Of a DNA stretch of 55,251 bases, positions 28,762 through 38,712 are shown piece after piece; the stretch's first letter is position 1, and each line of letters starts with the position of its first letter. The notes beneath the pieces are model-generated. The model ran no database searches. It was not told the DNA's origin and saw nothing but the letters and a program-made list of their open reading frames with translations. Origin of the DNA: Seminavis robusta (Eukaryota > Bacillariophyta > Bacillariophyceae > Naviculales > Naviculaceae); assembly GCA_903772945.1 (NCBI GenBank), contig CAICTM010000548.1:5001-60251 (forward strand). The letters are read 5' to 3'. The translations under genes were made by a program, and so were the position numbers.

Positions 28762-30154
28762 AGGACTGATGGTGTTGTTCGTTGAAGGCTATAGAACCCG
28801 AACCATATTTGTTGGCAAAGGCTGCAGAATGGTGTTGTTGTCGGACTTCTGCAGGATGGCATTGCTGGTGGATGTGAGTTTATAAACTCCCTTGTTCGCA
28901 TGAGAGAAGCTGCTGGAGCAGAATTGATGGCACGGAATGTCATCATGTCGAGCACATTATGGGCAAGCGAGTGCGGAAAATAGGTGTCGTTGGTAACTAG
29001 CTAATTTGTTGCTGCTTCTGTCGGCCTTTATTCTGCAGGAGACCGTTAAGGCCATCAAAATTGGGACCGCAGGGAAGGGAGAGGCTGTTGTCCTTCCATA
29101 GTTGGAAATAATCCTTTCTTGTTGTCGGCGGATGACTCAAAGCGTAATATTGGTGGAGAGACAGCGCTGCCAACATTGCCTTGTAATTTCCTGTTTTGTC
29201 GGCAGCAGTGCAAATGTTTTCCAAGGCCTTGCCATGGCCGGCAAACATAATTTTGTTGTGTCCGTTGCTGGCGTTGTCTGTCATTGCAATTGGAAGAGTA
29301 GAATCGTATGTATGATCCGAACTGCTGTGACTGTAAGGACTGTCGTTGCATTGGCTAAAAGAGCTGTAGGCAACTTGCTTTTCTCATTGTCGACAGTGGA
29401 CTGAGCAGCAGTGTCGTGGGAATTGATGTTCTTTGTGACGGGAATCACTCAATTGTAGTGGTAGCAGCGTGGACAATATCATAATTATTGTTCTTCTTCA
29501 TTGCGGCGAGCGGCGCAATGGAATCAGCAATGAAATCGGCACCGGGATCGAAAGAATTGTTGTTGTTGATGTGATGGAATTTGCGTCATCAAGAGTACTG
29601 TCGGCCGTGCAGAGCTTCTCTCAAACCTGCCTTCCGATTGGAGATCGACCGTTGCGAGACCAACTTCCCTGGGCGCCGATGAGACGTGAACCCAGTGGGA
29701 AGTTTCGTACAACACTTCAGTCGACCTCCTTCAGAAAAAATGATATGATGTAAGCCTCTTGTTCTCACTTGCCGTTGAGATGGTCGCTGCCGCTTGTTGT
29801 TGCCACTTCCTTGCCTCTTGTTGTTGCCAGTTCTGCCGTGGCGATCGGATACTTCTATCAACGCAACAGCCGTAAAATGCCGTGGTCAACCGCAGACCAT
29901 GCCGACACAAGCCAAATCGACTCTAGGATGGAAGAAACAACCAAGGCTACAACGGGATAGTCACTCTCTCCTTGTCTCTTCAACATAACCACCTTCGACA
30001 CTCTACAACAAGAGGAGCAACCTTGAAACCGAAGGCTGCTGCAATCAAATTTATGTCTCCCCAGCAAATCTCAATTTTGGGGTGACCATGTAGGTCTCAG
30101 TACAATTTCTAGCTGGCAAAAATGTTCAACTACTGGCCGCCGTGTTGAGGCAAA

Positions 30155-30234
30155 ATTCTGACAGACCAACCCCAGAGAAAAAGATGGGTTGGCGATTCTG
30201 ACAGACCAACCCCAGAGAAAAAGATGGGTTGGCG
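30155..30234. repeat. Perfect 40-bp tandem duplication
   Basis: A 40-bp unit beginning ATTCTGACAGACCAACCCC occurs twice head to tail (30155-30194 and 30195-30234) without a difference, so the duplication is recent. Confidence 0.95.
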
Positions 30235-30795
30235 ATAGAACATCATCCCTTCGGGGAAAGTGTAATTAATAAGTTAAATAGCTTACAGGTCAGCTGGGCT
30301 CGGTGTCAGAGGTGCATGTACTGTACCGTATACCGCTACTAGTACATAACTTCAATCGAAACGATCTGCAGCTGTGCCAGCCCCATTGGTGCAGCCTAGC
30401 TAGCTAGAGTAGCCAGCTACCGGAAGCAGCCCACTTGGGCTTTTGGATGATGTTTGGTTTTTCGATGTTGTGTTGCATTCTTCCGGTGGTACCGGTACTC
30501 ATAGATCAAGCAAATGATTCTGATCAAGGCAGGTGCTCGTCTTGAGATTCCTATGCCACGAGAAAACGCAGTGTGGCGACCTAGCCAGCTACCAGGGTAG
30601 AAGGCGATCATCTACCATTCCTTCTTGCGGTGAAGACTTTCAAATACACGAGCTGGAGCAGTGTTGGGGTCTCCAATATTTATAGTATTATGCATGTGTT
30701 TTATTTTTAATTAACTTGACAGATTGTGGATTGACGCCAAACATGGCTGTAATGAAACCAAAAAGTGGATTGTTTGTTGTTGTTGTTTTTTCTTT
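30235..30795. other. Intergenic region
   Basis: No gene seen. It should include the 3' untranslated region of the Serinc gene. CTAGCTAGC and TACCGGTACC words occur at ~30400 and ~30488. Confidence 0.5.
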
Positions 30796-32308
30796 CTACG
30801 AAAAGTCTCTGTCGGGAAAGAGTCTGGGTGCCACCAGTGTCCAAATGTAGAGGCAGATCGCCATCCACTGACTGATTCCAATAATGGCCATGTTGACTCT
30901 GCTGGCCGTTGGATTGGCAGCATTATGGGATTCTGCATCGACCGCGTCAATGATTCCCCATCCGGTCAATGTCATGGCAACCCAACAACTAATCAATGCC
31001 AAGACAATATTTAGCTGTGGGAATGATGAGAAAGAGAATGTTTCGCGCGAGTGAGTCGATCAGTCACAGTCAACTCAACACAATGCATCATTGTAATAGC
31101 AGCAGCCATGCACAGGAACGTACCTTCCAAATTTCCGACAATTCATCGTCACTTCCAGAGGCGGTGGTGGTAACAATTCCCTGTGTGGGCGCTTGGTTGG
31201 GATCCAAAAAGGGCACATCCAAATTGAGGGATCCATCGGCGGCATTGACATTGGGGTTATGAGATCCAACCGCCTTGGCGGACTGTGCATTTTCCAAATT
31301 CAATCTGTCTTCGGCGGACCAACTCCATCCAGTCCATGCCAACGAGACGGTCGTGAGGAGCAATCCAATAGTAATGCCCCAGGAATTATTTTCTCCAAGG
31401 AGAGGATTGCATTCTCCGTGTGGATTTTTGGATACCATCATGAATGCCAGGTACACGGCGTAGAGACTCATGATACTGGACGTTAACAAACTTCCTTCAC
31501 TTCCAGCCAGTTGAATTCCCGTCATGGCACACACCCCCAGCAGTGTGAGTGTAATGATCCATACGTTGGAGGCACAATCTCCAAATGCATTGTATAAATG
31601 GACAATGGCGACGAGGCATACGACATAAAAGGAAACACAGGATGCGACAATGGCCTGCAACCATCGAACGCCGTCTCCGTAGACAAGTCGATCGGCTTCA
31701 TTGGCGCGTTCGACCCAATCTTCGTTCCAGTTGTATGCGACATCAATGAGGATGAGTTGTTGGAGAATGATAAAGAGCGCGGCTCCACAACGGGCAATAA
31801 AGAGATAGAAGCCTCCAAAGAGTGGATCGGTAGGGAAGAATACAGACAAGAGGAGTGCAAAAAAGTACACGGTATACTTGGCAGGCCATACTTCCTTTTG
31901 CAACGCAGGTACCAATCGTGTAGCTCCGGCATGAAAAAAGAAGAAAAAGGTTGCCAAAAAGGTGGGACGGTAAACGCCTCCAACACCCGCACACTGTGCC
32001 ATGACTTCGGGTTGTCCTTCGTATTCCAAACAGGCATTCTTCCATCCCTTGTTGACGACTCTGCCAAAACTCGGTATCGTCGAGTACATTTTCCAAATCC
32101 ACGAGGATTCGCTGACAACGGCGGGTCCCAATTTGTACTGGAAAAAGAGCGAGGCCAAAATACAAAAGACCAACAACAAGACCGATCGTTTGCGGCCCGT
32201 CGTTCCCTCCAACGTCGTGCCCAAACAACTGTTGCAAATGGACCCCACGGCGTTCGTACAACAATACGTCCCTGCCATGGCCACCATGGACGGAATCGAT
32301 GTGATCAT
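30796..32308 (-). CDS. Serinc (TDE1) family multi-pass membrane protein, two coding exons
   Basis: Coding exons 32308-31124 and 31014-30796 with a 109-bp intron (GTACGT donor, TTCCCACAG acceptor, phase 0), 467 aa from the ATG at 32308. That ATG lies just after a good acceptor (TGTAATTCAG at ~32318), so the frame open further upstream is intronic and a non-coding or short first exon is likely. About ten hydrophobic helices, the Cys-rich N-terminus (YCCTNAVGSICNSC), and family-typical segments (ACLEYEG...QCAGVGGVYR, HAGATRLVP, WNEDWVERAN). Exon 2 supplies the last two helices (SCWVAMTLTGWG and MAICLYIWTLVAP). Serinc proteins sit in endomembranes and plasma membrane and act as lipid transporters/scramblases; the algal role is unknown. 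Confidence 0.92.
31015..31123 (-). other. Intron (109 bp, GT-AG) of the Serinc gene
   Basis: On the minus strand GAAG|GTACGT to CCCACAG|CTAAAT. Without splicing the protein would lose its last two helices and end after 11 unrelated residues. Confidence 0.88.
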
Positions 32309-33315
32309 GGATGCCTGAATTACACAAAAAACACGAGACAAGCAAGCAAGTCGTTAGAAGATGGAAATTGCAATAGAGAAGACTCGAAGGAATCACAAAA
32401 GCCGTGATCGTTGTTGGATGAGTCGAATCCGCCAATTGCACAACACTGTCTCTCTCCCAAACGCTCAGCATAGTACCCGTAGTTGAAACTATGGTGGCTG
32501 GGTCAATCAATGACCGTCACTTGACGGAAGGATAGAGGTACCGTTCGAAACTGAGGCAAATACACAAAGAGGTGCCGCACTTTCAACAACACCCGCAGTC
32601 ACTAGCTAGTCTCGGCCGATACCATGAAGAGCCGCTGGAGTGCTTTCCATCTTCCTCGTCGTGGTTGCCGTCTCTGTACGAGTCGAGTCGAATTGCAGGG
32701 TATCCCATCCCCACGGCATGCAAACAAGACCTAATCAACGAAAGGATCATTCCAATTCATCCTACTATCTAGCTAGAAGTACTGAACAACCCGATAGATA
32801 TCTTACCATCTTGTCACTTCTCTTTTGCTTTCAAATACTTGGGCTGCTCTGCAGTGGCGTTCCTATCTTGGGTCAAGTCTGTTTCGTTGTTTGTTGTTGT
32901 GCTTGTTGGTTTACAACTGGCTGCTTGATTGGAAGTGCTGGGTTGTTGCCAACTATCAAGGTTTTGGCCGAAGGTCAAAAGAAGGCAACGAAAGCTGGTC
33001 CCTCTTTTCATGATTGACGGGCTCGGCCCTCTACGACTCAACAGACACAGCTTTCCCTCATCCTGAAGAAAGTGGAGACCTACATCCAACTCTACTAGCC
33101 TTCACGATTGAATACGCGCCATGTGTGTTTACCAAATTCACTGGCTTTCTTGGCGACATCGAACGATCGAGTGGCTCACAATGGCCAAGCCACCGCATCA
33201 ATCCGCCTTCCTAACAAGTACTGTACCCCTCCTGTCTCCGTCTTGCTAGAGATCTAGCATCGAATTCAGTTTTAGTCGCTCTATCTTGATATTGTATCCA
33301 GGCAAAAAAGACAAT
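32309..33315. other. Divergent intergenic region (Serinc / uL15m)
   Basis: It should contain both promoters. On the minus strand a probable upstream exon or leader of Serinc ends before the acceptor at ~32318. Plus-strand frames at 32640-33017 are Cys/Leu-rich but show no domain and are not called. Confidence 0.5.
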
Positions 33316-34311
33316 ATGCTGTCGGCATCCGCAAAGTTAGCAACGAGAAAGTTGGTCGGGTCCAACCGAATCAGTGCGGCAGTTCCAATACCAACCCAAG
33401 CATTCAGCACATCTTCGGCACGTCACGAGGAGGAGGAAAACGTTGCTGTGTTGCATTTGAACAATTTGCAGGATAATCCTGGAGCTGTGAAAACGGTGAG
33501 TGAGAATCCCATATTATTGTGTGGGTGTATTTTCTTGCGTTTTAAAAATTCTTCTTTGGCACTAACGACGTCTATGCAACTATCTAACTGATGTACGGTA
33601 CAGAAACGCCGCGTGGGACGAGGAATTGGTTCTTCGAAAGGAAAGACGGCCGGAAAAGGTCACAAGGGACAGCGAGCTCGGAATCGTAGCAGTATCCCCA
33701 CTGGATTTGAAGGTGGACAGACCAAGTTCTGGAAGCTGCTACCCAAAAAGGGCTTCAACAACACGTATCATCGAAAGAAAAATTTGGCTGATATGGAGGT
33801 CCTCAATTTGGGAACCATTCAAGATTACATTGATATGGGACGATTGAAACTATCAGACGACAACAACACTGTCTTGGGAGTTGCAGATTTTATCCAGGCT
33901 GGAATTTTCAAGGATAAGGCGTCCATGCACGGTGTCAAGCTATTGGCAAAGGGAAAGGAAAGGTTCCATTCTCCTGTGCGTCTTGTGGTCAACAGAGCCA
34001 GCGAGGATGCCATTGAACACACAGAGAACGTAGGAGGACAAGTGACAACAACGCACTACAATAGGCTGGGAATGAAATCCTTGATTCGGCCAGAAAGTTT
34101 CATGCAAGTGGCCTCAGAGGAACAAGACCCTGTATATCTGCTTCCAAAGCAGGCACGGCCTCCTCCCAAATATCAACCCTACTATACTAGTTGGAAGAAC
34201 AGAGGGTATCTGTGTCCTCAAGTGCAAATGAGAGAGTGGTTAGATGCGAGGCCAGAACAAAAGGAGGCTTTCGAAAAGGCTCTCGAGAGCAAAGTCAAGG
34301 AGGATTCATGA
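33316..34311 (+). CDS. MRPL15: Mitochondrial ribosomal protein uL15m, two exons
   Basis: Exons 33316-33495 and 33604-34311 with a 108-bp intron (ACG|GTGAGTG donor, GTACAG|AAACG acceptor, phase 0), 295 aa. Residues 1-~42 (MLSASAKLATRKLVGSNRIS...) are rich in Ser, Ala, Arg and lack acids, as in mitochondrial presequences. The bacterial L15 core follows: NNLQDNPGAVKT joined to KRRVGRGIGSSKGKTAGKGH, KGQRARNRSS, FEGGQTKFWKLLPKKGF, then the L15e/L18e-like second half (GVKLLAKGKERF, PVRLVVNRAS). A C-terminal extension (~60 aa) is typical of mitochondrial forms. It is part of the large subunit of the mitochondrial ribosome. Position 33316 is chosen over the in-frame ATG 33286 because it begins the presequence. 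Confidence 0.93.
33496..33603 (+). other. Intron (108 bp, GT-AG) of the uL15m gene
   Basis: It begins GTGAGTGAG and ends GATGTACGGTACAG. Splicing restores the contiguous L15 N-terminal basic motif. Confidence 0.9.
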
Positions 34312-34731
34312 ACCTAATAAGTTTCCTTTCCAGCTTCATTACTACTACTTGTTACTAGCTAGACAAGAGCATTTCTACAATCAGTACGAAAGCAAATTCA
34401 AGGTTAACATGACAACGTATCGTAGTGGTAGCCGTAATCGTCGCTCCGCATTGCAGTCTACAGTTGTCACTATTGAAACGACACCGAAACTCTTCTAGCT
34501 GCTGGATAAAGATCTGATCTTACATCGATTATTATAGTGATCCATAAGTTTCGCCTCTACCGTAGCTAGATAAGCACAGGTACCTTACTCAACTTGAGCT
34601 GGCTGATTCGGTTCTATGAATAACCACAAACACTTCTTCACTAACCCATCATCCATTCGTTATGCGTACACTACAACAAGACTACCTACCCGTAGTACGA
34701 CACATAGTTCCTTCAATTACCTACAGTATCT
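34312..34731. other. Convergent intergenic spacer
   Basis: 3' flank of uL15m and of the acidic membrane protein on the opposite strand. Nothing else seen. Confidence 0.55.
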
Positions 34732-36327
34732 TCACAGTTCTTTGTTCCATATAGCTTTCAGTGCATTCTCGAACTTGGTAATGATTTTGTCGAGCCAGCT
34801 ATGATCCTGTACATCTTCCACTTGATGCGAGCCTGGTTTCACGCTATGGGGGTGTAGGTCGTCCGCTGTTGTGGTGGCCTTTACAGGTTGTTCTTCTGTG
34901 ACGGCTGCTTCTGGGGTCACTGGTACCGATTCGCTGCTGTCTTCTTCTTCTTCTTCCTCTTGCGGTGTGGATTCTGCCTGCGATTCGACTACCGGCTGTT
35001 TGGGTACAATGCTGCTTGCCACTTTTGACGACATGGTCTGAAGGGACTTGCCACAATCGTTCCAATCCACAATTTCGGATCCGGCATAAATGGCCACCCC
35101 AACACAAAATGGTACCAATACCGTTTTGAGAACCTTTCCCAATTGTCCCACGGTCTTGGTGGTGGGTGTTGTCGTGTACCATAGTGCCGGCATCCCTTCC
35201 CTCGGTCTTTGCAATTGTTTGTGAAGGACGGCGGCGGCAATGTCGGGTCTCATGTGTTTAATTTCTCGCTTTCTCCAACGCAATGCCTGGAGGGCCTGTT
35301 TCATTTCCGGTGTGATTTCTTGTGTGGTTTCCCCCACGGCAGCAGCTTCCACTTGTTCTTCTGTTGCTGTTTCGACATTGGTATCGTCGTCGGTACCTCC
35401 TCCACCGGGTGCAATTTCTTGAGGCGCTGCTGGGCTGGTGGATTGCTGGGTATCTTCTTCGTCTTCGTCTCCAGTGACCAGAACGGCTCCCTCAACTTCT
35501 TCTTCTTCCTCCTCCTCGACGTCATACGCATCGGCCAGATCCATGCGATCGACACTGGCAGAGGAACTTTCGTCATCTGTATTGATGGAAGGCGCTGTTG
35601 AAAGTGAGGAAGTGACGAGGACACTATCAATGTCATCGATAATGTCCTCCTCAACTTGTTCTTCGATATCCTCCAAGGCATCGACAAACGACTCTTCTTC
35701 CTGATCGTCGTCATTGTCGTTGCTGACATCTAATGCGATGGAGGTATCCTCAATGGCTTCGTCTACCAGTACCTCTGCCAAGGAAACTTCTTCTACCTCT
35801 TCTTCCTCGTCATCGACAAGAGGGGTAGCAGTGGATTCTACCTTGACGAAATCATCATCCTCTTCTTCTTCGTTATCTTCTTGGTCAGAATCGAATACCT
35901 CTACCCACTCTTCCGGCTCTTCTTCGTCTTCTTCCTCTTCCAGGGCTGCAATGTCATCAATATCTTCCTCTTCTTGAGCATCATGCCAATTATCCTCATC
36001 TTCTTCCTCGTCAACTTCGTTGTCTGTCAATTCGTTATCGGTGGCTCCTTTTTGGCTCTTCTTCTTTTTGCCATCGGGTGGAGTTTTTGGTGGATTGTCG
36101 CTATTATCTTCTCTACCAGTAGCATCACTGGCACCACCTCTTACTGTCAAGGCTACCCCCGTGGTTGGATAATGGTGGATTTGTAGATTCCATCCCTTGC
36201 GAACTGCCCAGGCTGATGGAACCTTGCTAAAATTGGGGTTCACACTACTGGAACTTGCCGTTGTGCATAGTAGCAAGACCAGTACTGGCCAACCGAACAG
36301 GTCATACCGTCGCGTCATCGTCTCCAA
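34732..36327 (-). CDS. Acidic secretory-pathway membrane protein, uncharacterised
   Basis: 531 aa, single frame. The N-terminus has a basic lead (METMTRRYDLFGW) and a hydrophobic core (PVLVLLLCTTASSSS) fitting a signal peptide or anchor. A very long acidic low-complexity region follows (~70-320, mostly Glu/Asp runs). After it comes a basic conserved-looking segment (LRWRKREIKHMRPDIAAAVL, ~358-377) and a probable transmembrane helix (VLKTVLVPFCVGVAIYAG, ~410-427), then another acidic stretch and the tail DHSWLDKIITKFENALKAI. Architecture suggests an ER or secretory membrane protein with a large acidic domain, perhaps calcium-binding; that is inference. I do not recognise a family. Codons for the acidic runs create many spurious frames in other registers. 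Confidence 0.75.
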   Translation of the reverse strand: METMTRRYDLFGWPVLVLLLCTTASSSSVNPNFSKVPSAWAVRKGWNLQIHHYPTTGVALTVRGGASDATGREDNSDNPPKTPPDGKKKKSQKGATDNELTDNEVDEEEDEDNWHDAQEEEDIDDIAALEEEEDEEEPEEWVEVFDSDQEDNEEEEDDDFVKVESTATPLVDDEEEEVEEVSLAEVLVDEAIEDTSIALDVSNDNDDDQEEESFVDALEDIEEQVEEDIIDDIDSVLVTSSLSTAPSINTDDESSSASVDRMDLADAYDVEEEEEEEVEGAVLVTGDEDEEDTQQSTSPAAPQEIAPGGGGTDDDTNVETATEEQVEAAAVGETTQEITPEMKQALQALRWRKREIKHMRPDIAAAVLHKQLQRPREGMPALWYTTTPTTKTVGQLGKVLKTVLVPFCVGVAIYAGSEIVDWNDCGKSLQTMSSKVASSIVPKQPVVESQAESTPQEEEEEEDSSESVPVTPEAAVTEEQPVKATTTADDLHPHSVKPGSHQVEDVQDHSWLDKIITKFENALKAIWNKEL

Positions 36328-36615
36328 TTATCTTACTGCAACGCGCACTGGACCAGTGGCGGGACGAGAGCAATCAATGGGCAAGCTACCGGTATAACAA
36401 TGGGCAAGCTAAACAACGAATTCAACGCCACCGAGAGCTGTCGGTCTGGCTACTTTACAAGCCCTGACGAGAGATTGTTGATCGATTGGCAGCTCAGCTG
36501 AAGTACTGGTATGCTGTTGCAGAGGTATCTTTGGTGTCAAGTGTCTTGAAAGTGTGGTGGGTAACAAAAGTGTGAAATTCTAAAACTTTCTGTAAAATCC
36601 AAAAAAATCTTTGCC

Positions 36616-38336
36616 ATGGGGGCGATGCACGGTAAGAAACTTGTAAAGCAACCAGCACAGCCCAAGTATTCTGTTGCAACAGGATACTCTTCCAAGATGG
36701 CTACCGGTACCAACCAAGATGAGGAAGCATGGTATGGCAATCTGGAGAAGCTCAAGGAATTCAAGAAGAAGCATGGTCACTGCAGCGTTCCTTGCCTTCT
36801 TCCAAAACTTGGAAGGTCAGAACTTGGAAGGTGGGTGTCAAATCAGCGGAAAAATCAAAGTACGATGCCCAAAGATCGAATGGATGCCCTTGATGACATT
36901 GGATTTTGCTGGTATTCACATGATGAAGCTTGGGAAACAATGTATGCTGAATTGAAGAAATTCCAAGAAAGCCATGGTCACTGCAATGTGCCATTCTCAG
37001 GAAAACTAGGCAATACGCAGCGAACCCTTTACAACAACAGAGGAGAGATGACTGAGGAGAGATTTCAAAAGCTGCAGGAGCTCGGTTTCACTTGGGTTGT
37101 ACGTGGAGGAGATTGGCTGGCCATGTTTGCCAACCTGAAGAAATTCCAAGAAATGCATGGTCACTGCAGGGTTCCAAAAGCAGATGGAAAACTAAGCAGT
37201 TGGGTCTCCAGGCAGCGATCCGCTCACAACAAAGGGAAGCTGATTGAGGAGAGATATCAAAAGCTGCAAGAGCTTGGTTTCACTTGGACACCCAAAACAA
37301 GTTATGCTGATCCGTTGGGAGAAGATTGGCTGGCCATGTTTGCCAGCCTGAAGGAATTCCAAGAGAGGCATGGTCACTGCAGGATCCAAGGCGTGATGGA
37401 AAACTAGGCCGATGGGTCTGTTCACAGCGATACTATCACAACAAAGGGAAGCTGAATGAGGAGAGATTTCAAAAGCTACAAGAGCTTCGTTTTACTTGGG
37501 CTGTACATGGCGATTCTTCCTCTCATGTCACACATTCTAATGGACAGAGTACCCGATCTCAATCATCCAGGAAGGATGGAGCAGCTGGCCAAAAGAGAAA
37601 AATTGTTGCTGATGATTCTGATGATTCTGATTTGGGTGATGATGATGATGATGATGATGAAGAAGAAGAGATGAGAGACATTGAGTTGACGAAAGGAGAA
37701 GGTGAGTCTGAAGAGGAACCAACGTCTGATGAAGAAATGATCAGCAAGCCTCCAGCAAAGAAGCTCAAGGGAGCAACAAAATTTCGAGGTCGCAAACTGC
37801 AAGCTTGTACCAGGAAAAAGAATCCCGCTCGGACCAAGAATGCTGCGAAAGAGGGCCGCACCAAATCCATCTGTGATGACAATGTTGCAAGCAGGGGAAC
37901 GATTGCTACCACACTGGATCAAGAATCAGACAAGGATGACAATCAAGGTTACAGCACAGAGAATGAAGTTTCTAGTGAGGAGGACAATGGAGATAGCGAC
38001 TGTGAGGAGAAAGAAGACCGGGGTGAGGAGGAGGAGGACTTGCATTATGAGGGAAGCAATCAACCAGCTTCCAGGAGGGCCAAAGGTTCTCAAAGCAAAA
38101 CTGAACTTCGGAAGCTCCGCAAGCTAGTTGCTGCCCAGGAAACAGTCATCAAATACCAGATTGAACGGCTGCACCACAAGAAAGCTATTATCCACAGTCA
38201 AAGAAGGGCTATCAAAAAGCAAAAACGGATGATCAGCATGAAACAGAAGTCCATCCAAGAGCTCCCAAATCAGTTGGCTGCTCGGCAACAGCAAGTTGAC
38301 ACGATTCAAAAGGAGCTTGCAGATCTTCAGTCCTAG
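36616..38336 (+). pseudogene. Helicase-associated (HA) domain repeat protein, 1-bp frameshift in repeat 4
   Basis: ATG at 36616 (context TTGCCATGG). Four HA modules, each 'W...L..F...HGHC.VP...LG.WV..QR', lie at codons ~38-98, ~105-160, ~170-230 and ~243 on. In module 4 the sequence AGGATCCAAGG replaces the AGGGTTCCAA seen in module 3. One base is missing (37383-37387), so frame 1 ends at TAG 37405-37407, while the next frame continues module 4 (RRDGKLGRWVCSQRY) to 38336. Downstream are an acidic Asp/Glu region, basic linkers and a C-terminal coiled coil. HA domains are abundant in diatoms; their function is unclear. It may be a genuine truncation (263 aa), a pseudogene or an assembly error. 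Confidence 0.85.
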
Positions 38337-38567
38337 CTAGGGTCCTTGCCTTTCAAGTTGGCACGTGTTTGAAAATGAAAACTATGTGGAATTGGTCTGG
38401 TCCTGCAGTGCCAGAACCCAGCTACGGATGTCTTTCTCAAAAGTAAGGTGAAATTGGCAAACCACGTCCATTGAGAGCCATTTCTGTTCCTTGTGGTCTC
38501 TCATATCCAGCCATCACAACTGAGCTTTTGATGAGAACATCTTCGCAGATTGCCAGTCCACTGGTTT

Positions 38568-38712
38568 ACCTCGGCAGGTAAACTGCCTGAGTTCTCAACC
38601 CCTTTAACCTCGGCAGGTTAACTGCCTGAGTCCTCTACCCCTTTATTGGCAAATATTCTGTCTGTGGGATCCCCCTGGTTTTTGTCTGTGGGATCCCCTC
38701 GTTTTGTGTCTG
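38568..38712. repeat. Two short tandem repeats (39 bp and ~27 bp units)
   Basis: A 39-bp unit ACCTCGGCAGGTTAACTGCC... occurs at 38568-38606 and 38607-38645, with a third copy at about 39230-39268. Each holds an imperfect palindrome around GGCAGGTTAACTGCC. Next to it, three copies of GTCTGTGGGATCCCC lie at ~38660, ~38685 and ~38708. Confidence 0.85.

Larger units (their letters stand above)
27142..30154 (-). other. Decayed, repeat-rich retroelement-like region
   Basis: Minus-strand frames (notably 28050-28565 and 27682-28053, Asn/Asp/Thr-rich) are short and mutually shifted. A ~120-bp unit occurs at 27142-27260 and 28641-28761, encoding similar peptides (RTASANANIP versus STASAKTNS, preceded by DTIQTRGDCVKL in one and NTIQTRGDCVKL in the other). 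Shorter relatives of the 'TRGD' unit appear near 27400 and possibly 27610 and 28880. Position directly upstream of the degenerate copia suggests decayed gag or nested element debris. No domain is recognisable. Confidence 0.4.

Noticed and set aside
32640..33017. 125-codon plus frame with Cys/Leu-rich segment between Serinc and uL15m
   Set aside because: No domain, poor start context and position in a divergent promoter region. An equally open antisense frame exists.
35209..35977. Several long plus frames rich in Ser antisense to the acidic protein
   Set aside because: They are the complement of Glu/Asp codon runs (GAA/GAG/GAT to TTC/CTC/ATC and TCx in shifted frames), so shadows of the minus-strand gene.
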